Positions 1 through 6,500 of a stretch of 6,816 nucleotides of DNA are shown here, one piece after another (positions within the stretch are counted from its first letter, which is position 1; every line of letters begins with the position of its first letter). The notes under the pieces were generated by a model, which saw only the letters and a list, made by a program, of their open reading frames with translations, did no database searches and had not been told where the DNA came from. This stretch comes from Candidatus Omnitrophota bacterium (lineage in GTDB: Bacteria; Omnitrophota; Gorgyraeia; 2-02-FULL-51-18; JAGOUK01), in the NCBI GenBank assembly GCA_015231685.1, contig JADGBA010000068.1, positions 1 through 6,816 on the forward strand, given 5' to 3'. A program made the translations under genes and the position numbers.

Positions 1-429
1 AACTCCTGCCGGTTGCCCGCTCATCCGTGCCTTCAAATCCGCCACATGAGCAAACTCCTCAAACGGGCTGTTGAACTCGGCGTTCACCAGAATATCGGCC
101 TCGTGGGCGCCCGGTATGTCCTGCCCCATCCGGTTCCATTTGAGCACGATTTCTTTGGAACGTCCGTTCACGGGTTTGGTGTGCACCCGGTAAATGGCGC
201 TTGTGCCTGAGAGCCGTACGGAGTTTGCTTTGAACCACTCCGGATCAGTATAGAAATTCTCAGGTCTTAAGAAATCCATGAAGGGAAGGCCGTACACCGT
301 CACATAGAGATCGCTTTCGTCAGCGAAGTGGATATGCGCGTACTCCACCCCGAAGATGCGGATGATTTCGCATCCCGTCCGCCCGTCCTGACGGCGTATC
401 CACTCTTTGAGACGTTCGTTCTTGATCAT
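1..429 (-). CDS. Unrecognised protein, N-terminal part only; possible kinase-like N-lobe
   Basis: This reading frame is open from an ATG at 427-429 to the left edge, so 143 N-terminal residues are visible and the C-terminus is missing. The protein begins MIKNERLKEWIRRQDG and has no signal peptide or membrane segment, so it is probably cytoplasmic. I do not recognise the family. Residues 71-136 have a layout reminiscent of a protein-kinase or phosphotransferase N-lobe: a strand-turn-strand around SGTSAIYRV, then IVLKWNRM with K97 where a nucleotide-binding lysine would sit, then a helix with E124/E125 (SPFEEFAHVADL). This is inference from pattern only, and the catalytic loop would lie outside the window. 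A TTG at 448-450 is the only other in-frame start before a TGA at 451-453, and neither has a good ribosome binding site (only GAAG close to the ATG). The gene lies 81 bp downstream of the diguanylate cyclase on the same strand and may be co-transcribed with it. I see no convincing promoter or terminator in that gap. Confidence 0.7.
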   Translation of the reverse strand, partial: MIKNERLKEWIRRQDGRTGCEIIRIFGVEYAHIHFADESDLYVTVYGLPFMDFLRPENFYTDPEWFKANSVRLSGTSAIYRVHTKPVNGRSKEIVLKWNRMGQDIPGAHEADILVNAEFNSPFEEFAHVADLKARMSGQPAGV

Positions 430-510
430 GACTTCAATAGCGTACCACAATCAGACGGGGGGTGACTCGGCACGCAAGAGAGCGCGCTTCCAATGCCGGG
501 CAGGTATCGC

Positions 511-2229
511 TTACAGGCAGTGGACCCGGTTACGCCCGGCCCTCTTCGAAAGGTACAACGCCTCATCCGCGCGCGCAAGGAGGGTGTCCGAAGTATCCGA
601 TTCCCGGAACGCGGCAACCCCAAAACTCGCTGAGCACGCCGGCTCCCGGGACCCTTCCCCCAGAGTACCGCGGCGGCCGGCGATCTCGGCCCGTGCCGAT
701 TCAAGAACCCGCGCCGCCTCCGTGAGGGGCAGCCCCGTAAACATCAGCACAAATTCGTCGCCTCCATACCGCCCGGCGGCGCCCCGGCCGCGCGTCACGG
801 TCTTAAGCGTCGCTCCCATAAGCCGCAGAATCGCGTCCCCGGCGGCATGCCCGTGTTCATCATTGATTTCCTTGAAGGAATCCACGTCCGCCATGGCAAC
901 ACACAGCTCCGTGCCCGGCTTCAGAATCCTCTGCTCGATTTCCCGCTGAAGAAGAGCCTTAAAGTGCCTGAGGTTAAAAAGACCCGTCAAACCATCGGTG
1001 GTCGCGGCCCGGACCAGGCGCTGCTTCTCGAGAGCAAACATCACCTCATAAAACACCGAAAGCGCCAGATGCATAAAAAGCGTGAGCGCCATCGGATACA
1101 CGACCGTCACCACAATTCCCGCCGATCGGAAGAGGACCAGCGACAGCGCATAATACGCCGCCGCGGCCACCAGAATCACACCCGTCGTCTGAATAAAATT
1201 GTGACGGTAGTGCAGAACGAACAAGACCGCTCCGAAGACCCAAAGTATGAACAGATTTCCGACGCGGCCTACGGGATGCAAAAAACGGTTCTGGATCACA
1301 CAATCCGCCAGGACCGCTTCGAGCCCGACACGCGGATACACCGGATCCACCGGAGTCGTACGAATATCGCAAAGGCCCGTCGCGGAAACCCCCACAATAC
1401 AAAGCGCATCCTTAAAAAGATCAACGGAAATCCGCGGGGCCTCCCCTTTACGCCACCGGGCGTAGGACGTCACCACATCCACATAAGAAACGTGGCGAAA
1501 CGCTTCCTCCCAGGAACCCGGCCAGTTGATCAGAATATCTCCCTGCTGGGTCAGCGGAATTTCTATCAAGTCCCGCTCCGGAGATTCGATCACCATGCGG
1601 TCCGGCTCCAAACGGATGCTTTCGGGTCGGATCCCCAGCCAGTCCGCGCCGGCAAGAATTCCCAGGGGCCAGAACTCCCGCCCGCCGTACCGGACCGAGG
1701 GCGACACCCGCCTCAAGGTGCCATCCCGGTCGGGCGGCGAGACAATATGCCCTAATCCTTTGGCCGCCTGCGCCAAAAGCGGCATCGGAGCGTCCACACC
1801 CCGGTCGCGGGATTCGGTTTGGGAATCCTTGACAGAAAAAAACACGTTACCGCTGTCTTGAATGACCTTTGCGAGCGCGTCATCCGACGCGGGGTCGGAC
1901 GGCTCGCTGAAGATGGGCTCAAACGCGATTGTCCGCGCGCCAAAGGCCTTCAAGGCACGGATCAACGCGGCGTGCCAGCGGCGGTCCCAGGGCCACCGGC
2001 CGATCTCTTTGATGGAATCCTCGGCGATTTCGACCAGAACAACCTTGGAAGAGACCACCTCGGCCCCCCGCGCCCTGAAGCGCCGGTCCACCGACCAGAG
2101 CTCCCACATCTCCAGCGCCCGGTTGACATAGAGGAAGGACATGAGGAACACCACCAGGACGGCGGTTCCGAACTTTCCCCACAAAAAAGACTCGCCCGAA
2201 CTCTGCATGACGGGCAGATCGTCTTTCAA
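511..2229 (-). CDS. CHASE2-domain membrane diguanylate cyclase (GGDEF)
   Basis: This 572-residue membrane protein is predicted to make cyclic di-GMP from two GTP in response to an extracytoplasmic signal. A transmembrane helix lies at about residues 18-36, followed by a periplasmic CHASE2 domain at about 41-320 (VVLVEIAEDSIKEIGRWPWD, later DALCIVGVSATGL and YPRVGLEAVLADCV). Three more helices lie at about 323-340, 349-366 and 371-390, followed by a cytoplasmic GGDEF domain at about 405-570. The catalytic features are intact: DGLTGLFN at 412-419, D448, N456 and D465 in the metal and substrate segment, and YGGDEF with GGDEF at 489-493. The product-inhibition motif RxxD that normally ends five residues before GGDEF reads R480-G-R-G483, so its aspartate is missing. 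The start is taken as TTG at 2227-2229 because GGAGAG lies just upstream; an ATG seven codons later has a poorer site. It follows the FecR gene by 16 bp, which implies an operon and a shared envelope-sensing role. Confidence 0.93.
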   Translation of the reverse strand: MKDDLPVMQSSGESFLWGKFGTAVLVVFLMSFLYVNRALEMWELWSVDRRFRARGAEVVSSKVVLVEIAEDSIKEIGRWPWDRRWHAALIRALKAFGARTIAFEPIFSEPSDPASDDALAKVIQDSGNVFFSVKDSQTESRDRGVDAPMPLLAQAAKGLGHIVSPPDRDGTLRRVSPSVRYGGREFWPLGILAGADWLGIRPESIRLEPDRMVIESPERDLIEIPLTQQGDILINWPGSWEEAFRHVSYVDVVTSYARWRKGEAPRISVDLFKDALCIVGVSATGLCDIRTTPVDPVYPRVGLEAVLADCVIQNRFLHPVGRVGNLFILWVFGAVLFVLHYRHNFIQTTGVILVAAAAYYALSLVLFRSAGIVVTVVYPMALTLFMHLALSVFYEVMFALEKQRLVRAATTDGLTGLFNLRHFKALLQREIEQRILKPGTELCVAMADVDSFKEINDEHGHAAGDAILRLMGATLKTVTRGRGAAGRYGGDEFVLMFTGLPLTEAARVLESARAEIAGRRGTLGEGSREPACSASFGVAAFRESDTSDTLLARADEALYLSKRAGRNRVHCL

Positions 2230-2233
2230 GCCG

Positions 2234-2239
2234 CTCTCC
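2234..2239 (-). promoter_or_regulatory. Ribosome binding site deciding the TTG start of the cyclase
   Basis: On the minus strand GGAGAG lies four bases before the TTG at 2229, with its GGAG core six bases away. The in-frame ATG at 2206-2208 has only a GAAAGA about 13 bases upstream. This favours the rarer TTG start. The site lies in the 16 bp gap after the FecR stop codon, so translational coupling is plausible. Confidence 0.6.
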
Positions 2240-2245
2240 GGATGA

Positions 2246-2701
2246 TCATTCCACAGTGACTTCGAACTCGGTGCCGCGGATACCCACGATGGAGTTCGGC
2301 GTGCGGACCTTGAACTTGGATTCTCCTTCGATTTTTTCGGCCTTCACGAGAACCGAACCGATCAAGAGATCGATTTCTGTATCGCGGCCCTCGGCCTGAT
2401 GGCCCACCTTCGACAGATTGATCAGGGTCTCGGGGCGGATTTCCACTGTCGCGTTCGCCTCATCCTCAAAGATCAGAACCGCGGTGGCTCCGGACCCGGA
2501 ACGGATCTCGGCCTTCTCCGGAACCGCGTCTCCCACAGCGGCGGCCGTCCACGTGCCGCCTTCAACCGCCGTCCTAAAAAAGACGTCGCCTTCCACCTTC
2601 TCCAGCCGCGCCTGCGCGGCTGACGCCAAACACACCGAGCCGCCCCCGTTCGCCACCATCATAAAGAGCGCCGCCCACGCCATGATCTTCACTCGTCTCA
2701 T
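2246..2701 (-). CDS. Small secreted FecR-domain protein
   Basis: This 151-residue protein has a signal peptide at about residues 1-31: basic MRRVK, a hydrophobic core, then ASAAQA as a signal peptidase I site. No usable lipobox precedes C24. The rest is a single FecR domain (about 33-150), with an opening strand LEKVEGDVFFR, a middle strand ATAVLIFEDEANATVEI, and the diagnostic C-terminal block FKVRTPNSIVGIRGTEFEV. FecR domains are periplasmic beta-rich modules. The classical role is regulating an anti-sigma/TonB pathway, but small solo FecR proteins also occur beside CHASE2 cyclases, as here. No sigma factor or TonB receptor is visible, so sensing or scaffolding for the downstream CHASE2-GGDEF protein is the better inference. 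The protein ends three residues after GTEFEV, earlier than many FecR proteins, which continue into a further strand pair. The ATG start is supported by GGAGG four bases upstream. It is the first gene of the leftward cluster. Confidence 0.9.
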   Translation of the reverse strand: MRRVKIMAWAALFMMVANGGGSVCLASAAQARLEKVEGDVFFRTAVEGGTWTAAAVGDAVPEKAEIRSGSGATAVLIFEDEANATVEIRPETLINLSKVGHQAEGRDTEIDLLIGSVLVKAEKIEGESKFKVRTPNSIVGIRGTEFEVTVE

Positions 2702-2705
2702 CTGT

Positions 2706-2710
2706 CCTCC
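2706..2710 (-). promoter_or_regulatory. Ribosome binding site of the FecR-domain gene
   Basis: GGAGG on the minus strand lies four bases before the ATG at 2699-2701. Just upstream in the leader lies a perfect 10-base GC palindrome, CCGGCGCCGG (2715-2724), which could fold near the site; whether it affects translation is unknown. Confidence 0.65.
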
Positions 2711-2763
2711 GCGACCGGCGCCGGGGCCGCCAAGATTTTGGTGGCTCGATCGACCGATTCTTT

Positions 2764-2770
2764 TATAATA
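2764..2770. promoter_or_regulatory. Candidate divergent promoter with overlapping -10 elements
   Basis: In the 127 bp between divergent genes the plus strand reads TATAAT at 2764-2769, a consensus -10. The minus strand reads TATTAT at 2770-2765, a five-of-six match. The two share a TATAATA core and point towards the rightward and leftward genes respectively. Neither has a recognisable -35 at 16-18 bases, so the call rests on the -10 match, the AT-rich setting in GC-rich DNA and the divergent gene layout. Predicted starts are near 2776 (+) and near 2758 (-). Confidence 0.45.
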
Positions 2771-2816
2771 GTTTAATACATTCGGATGCGCTTTTCACGG
2801 GCACCAAAAAAATATC

Positions 2817-2822
2817 GGGAGG
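2817..2822 (+). promoter_or_regulatory. Strong ribosome binding site before a CTG codon
   Basis: GGGAGG matches five of six bases of the consensus and lies six bases before CTG at 2829-2831. It is the only good site in the leader of the rightward gene, and it points to a codon immediately before the N-terminal membrane segment. It is the main evidence for the CTG start. Confidence 0.6.
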
Positions 2823-2828
2823 TTTCCT

Positions 2829-3563
2829 CTGTTCAAGTCCAACCGGTTTCTGATCTTCGCGGCAGTTCTCACATTAGCAATCGCCATCTGGTGGCTGGGA
2901 AGGTCCCCCGCCCCTGAGGTCATTCCGGGCACCGACAAGAAGACAACGGTCTCCGTTATAGAAGGCTGGGTCTCTGTCACAGGGCTGGACCGCCAGGGGA
3001 GGCCGCAATACACCACAGAGATCGGCCCCGGAGAAACCCTCGTTCATGACACGCGTTCCGGCGCCGAAAAAAGCCGGTCATTCCAGATACCCGCCTTGAA
3101 CCTGTTCCTCCCGTTGGAGGAGGCCTGCTCTGAGGCGTTTCGCGAGGCAGTCGAAGATCTTTCGGAATCGGACAACAAGCATCTCTTCACGATCTTTCAT
3201 TCAGAAAAGGCCATCAACTCGGTTCTGAACCGGCATCTGGGACAGCACCCGTCCTTTGGTGATTTGAATGTGGTCTTCTATGAGGGTGGATTTGAAATGC
3301 GCGGAAGGCTCCGCCTGGGTCCTGCGGAGTTTAATTTTAGCGCCAACGGCATCGCGACCACGGACCCCTCAAATCCGCAGCAACTCTCTCTAGAACTTTA
3401 CGAGGCCAAACTGGGCCGTCTGGATATGCCGCGGTTCATGCGCGCACAGCTTCAGGACGTCTTCCGCAACGCGTCCTTCAAATCCAAGGCCAATGTGCGT
3501 ATCCGGCAAATCACCTACAAGCGCGGCGGAGTCGAAGTCTCCTACGTCCGCATGAAAGACTGA
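2829..3563 (+). CDS. Membrane-anchored protein with FecR-like stretch and possible YpmS/DUF2140-like domain; CTG start
   Basis: The predicted product is 244 residues. A basic start (FKSNR) and a hydrophobic helix at about residues 7-23 (FLIFAAVLTLAIAIWW) form a signal anchor, placing the rest outside the cytoplasmic membrane. Residues 39-78 (TTVSVIEGWVSV, then TEIGPGETLV) resemble the strand pair that closes many FecR domains. Residues 119-244 (SEKAINSVLNRHLG, FEMRGRLRLGPAEF, EAKLGRLDMPRF) resemble YpmS/DUF2140 or DUF2993 envelope proteins with a lipid-binding-like beta fold. Both resemblances are from memory and tentative. The frame is open from a TAG at 2769-2771 but has no ATG, GTG or TTG until TTG at 3096, which would remove the membrane anchor and has no good site. 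CTG at 2829 has GGGAGG at ideal spacing. Alternatively, loss of one A from the A7 run at 2806-2812 would join an ATG at 2786 to this frame. The gene is divergent from the FecR gene. Confidence 0.75.
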   Translation: MFKSNRFLIFAAVLTLAIAIWWLGRSPAPEVIPGTDKKTTVSVIEGWVSVTGLDRQGRPQYTTEIGPGETLVHDTRSGAEKSRSFQIPALNLFLPLEEACSEAFREAVEDLSESDNKHLFTIFHSEKAINSVLNRHLGQHPSFGDLNVVFYEGGFEMRGRLRLGPAEFNFSANGIATTDPSNPQQLSLELYEAKLGRLDMPRFMRAQLQDVFRNASFKSKANVRIRQITYKRGGVEVSYVRMKD

Positions 3564-3588
3564 CCGCCGGCGGCCGGCATCCCCGAAC
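3564..3588. other. Short convergent junction without a classical terminator
   Basis: Only 25 bp separate the stop codons of the two converging genes. The sequence starts with the perfect palindrome CCGCCGGCGG (3564-3573). CGGCGG at 3568-3573 could also pair with CCGCCG at 3594-3599, inside the end of the opposing gene. No run of T follows on either strand, so I do not call an intrinsic terminator. Termination may be factor-dependent, or the transcripts may overlap. Confidence 0.3.
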
Positions 3589-6500
3589 TTAAGCCGCCGT
3601 CGCGACCATCGAAACCATCATCCGAGCGGCCTGAAGGAACTGCGCGATCGGAATAATCCTCACGGTCATGACCTGACGGGCGGTGTACAGGCCCTTCTGA
3701 TAGGCCCGCAAGCGTTCGGGCGCGCTCGCGAAGGTGTTGCTGTAACGCTTGTTCAGACCTGAAAACACCACTTCAAGGCCCGAATGTGCTTGAGAAAATT
3801 CCTCAGCGGCCTTCGCTTCCCCCTGCCCTTCGTTCGGCACCACGGCATAAAGCGCTTCAAGCGGGTCCACGATGAACCACGCCCAGACCGGCATCTCCCC
3901 GCGCTTCACGCGCTTCACATTGACGTTGATCATGCCTTCCCGGCCGTTTTGGCCATCGACCATCCAGTTGATAACGATGCCTTCGGACTCGGACGCCTCA
4001 CCGACCGACAGGAAGCCGGGATTCTTTTCTATCGCTTCGGACCAGAAGGCCTTCATATCCGCCGGCAGGGCTGTAAGATCCTCGTAACGGATCATAAAGC
4101 GCGTCTTTTCTCTGCCCCACCGGGACGTCGCGGCCCACCGCATGGTCGAAAGCAGGAGTTTTGAGACGGCGCGTCTTTCGGATGAGTCTTGAATGCTTTC
4201 CCAATCAAACAAGTCCCCGAGCGGAACCTGGACGCTCGTGCGGAATGCCGTGAGGCCGTCCTGAGTCATTTGTCCCAGGCTCTTGTCGCCGGAGAGCATG
4301 GCCGACCTTATCTCATCGGCCATCGTCAGTAGATCCGTCAAACCATCCACCGCCAGGAGCGTCTCCTGATCGGCTTCGTTCAGAGCCTCCAAAGCCTTCG
4401 TCTTGTTGAACGCGTGGACCCTCTCGCCTTCGATGCTTAAGACGAGGAGGCCTTCAGCGGTCTCTTCCACGTTCACAACAGACAAGCGCCGCTCATCCCA
4501 CAAAACGGCGAAATCACCCTGCTGCGAGATTCGCGCCGTGAAGACCTGAAGAAACTCGAGCTGCGCGTCCGACAGATCACGATAATTTCCCTTAAGCACC
4601 GCGTCATATACACCGAGTTCGGCGGCATCGACGTGTGCGGCCATTCTCGAACCGATGTCATGCAAACTCAAGCCCTTCGCAAACTCCAGCAGATCCGCGG
4701 CAAATTTCTGCTCATCCTCGTTCAGCTCGGCTTCCGCCCGACGGCTCTCCGGGGAATCAAATCCGATCAGCCGGGCCATTGCGACAAAATTCGCGAGCAG
4801 CCGTGGATTAAGTGCCCCGGCCCGGTCCGCAACCACGCGGTACACGTGCCTGAACTGGGCGTCAAGGCCCACTTTGGCCGTATCAGTGCCGGAAAACTTG
4901 AAGGCAAACCAGTTGGCCGTAATCTCGCTTACCGCCTGAAGGTGGTCCTCGTACAGGGGTTCATATCTGTCAAAATCAAATCGAAGACCGCCGATGACGG
5001 GATGATCATATCCATCCTGAAGCTCTGCCCCGAGGTATCTGACAAAATGACCATCAAGAACTCTGTCCTCCAACGGCGCTTTGACCACATTGCGTCCGGC
5101 CTCATGGAGCAAACCGTACTCGATCATAAGGGGATCAAGGTACTCGGGCCTTTGCATAAAATGCGCCAGGTTAAAGAGAGCCGCAAATTGCAATTCACCG
5201 TTCGGCCCCTGCCTCTGGCTTTGGCCCATAAATTCAGCGTCACCGGGCTCATAATAAAAAACAATGTGATCAAAGCCAAAATCGATCCCATGTTCTTCGA
5301 ATTGACGGTAAATGGTTTCCAATTTTTGAAAAACCATATAATGCAGTGCCAGGGTGGTTTCAATCAGCTTGTCGGCATCAACTTCGCCCGCCGCAACCGC
5401 GTCAGCCAAACCCGGACTGAGATGCTGGTCATCAAAAATCACGTTCGCGTTCAAAGAGTCCCTCCGCAATGCTTCAATCCGCGCGGCCAGCAACTGCGCC
5501 GCTTCGGACTTGGCCTGCGTACCCGCGTCGGAGCCGGCCCGCGCATCGGCTTCGTTCCCGTCCAGACCCGTGGGCGAACTCAAAGAAAACACCCCGCTTT
5601 CTGCATCCAATACATAATCCGCCGGAAAGCGAAACACACTCCGTCTCGGATCAAATCGAATCGCTTCACCCGTTTTCATAATCAAAACCGTCAGGTAGTC
5701 TGCTATCGGCGTCCCATCGATGAACTCGATAAACACAAACTCCCTTGACGGAGAAAGCTGGAACAACAATCCCGGAATATAGCGTTCGTCCGTCATCTGA
5801 TCAACGGCAAATACCAACCTGGGAGTTTGGCCCGGCTCGAAAAAAAGTTCCTTTGCCGAAAAACCCGCAAGCCCCGTCAAACGCTTAAACTCATTGAGCG
5901 TCCCCTCATCCTCAAGATCAAGCGGAATATTCCCCCATACCAAAGGATCCGTAGCGATCCCGCCCAGGTTTTCAACTTTGTCCAAATCCAGCTTCAAATG
6001 AATCGGGTCAAATACCCCGGTCAGTGACGGGCTCACCCCCGCCCTTGAGCCGGATGCGGCATGATCACCCAAATATCCGCGGATGATCTCCTGCTGGTCG
6101 TGATCAAAGCCCGCCAGGTTGCCGCCTCTCATGTCATGCTCGGGCATACTCTGAATCTCGATGATTTTGGAGCCGGCCCCGGGAACAATCCAATATCCCC
6201 GGCCGCTGGGAAGCAACATGATATTGCCGTTGACATCAAAAATTCCGCGCGGGCTCGATCCGGGACGGGCCACAACGAGCACTTCCCGGTCCGGATTCTC
6301 GGCCAGCAGCTTCGCCACTTCCATCGTGGGTCCGGCCTGGTCGGATAAGTCGGTATCGCGCTCCAAATCGGCGGCCGCATCCTGCGGTAGAGGTATAAAT
6401 CGGTTTGAATGCGGCTGCGCGTAGCGAATGCTCCCGTCGGACTGTATACCAAAAAACGGGTTTGACGATCCTCTCAGCCCGATCTTCACCAGAGTTCCGT

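Noticed and set aside
430..510. Separate promoter or hairpin between the cyclase and the leftmost gene
   Set aside because: No -35/-10 pair at usable spacing, and the best stem (GCACGC with GCGCGC) has a mismatch and no T run.
847..1755. Rightward open frame of 302 codons opposite the cyclase
   Set aside because: It is antisense to a clearly recognisable CHASE2-GGDEF gene, with an Arg/His-rich shadow-like composition.
2746..2753. TCGATCGA palindrome as an operator near the divergent promoter
   Set aside because: Eight bases with no longer symmetric flanks, and one copy only; too short to support an operator call, though it lies where a -35 region would be.
3096..3098. TTG as the start of the rightward protein
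   Set aside because: It would discard an in-frame membrane anchor and about 65 residues of coherent coding sequence, and it lacks the strong upstream site seen before CTG 2829.
3564..3599. Intrinsic terminator between the convergent genes
   Set aside because: GC-rich palindromes are present, but no T run follows on either strand and the stem would extend into the opposing coding region.
4633..5748. Long rightward open frame of 371 codons opposite the large protein
   Set aside because: It lies wholly antisense to a much longer frame, and its basic, low-complexity composition is typical of a shadow in GC-rich DNA.
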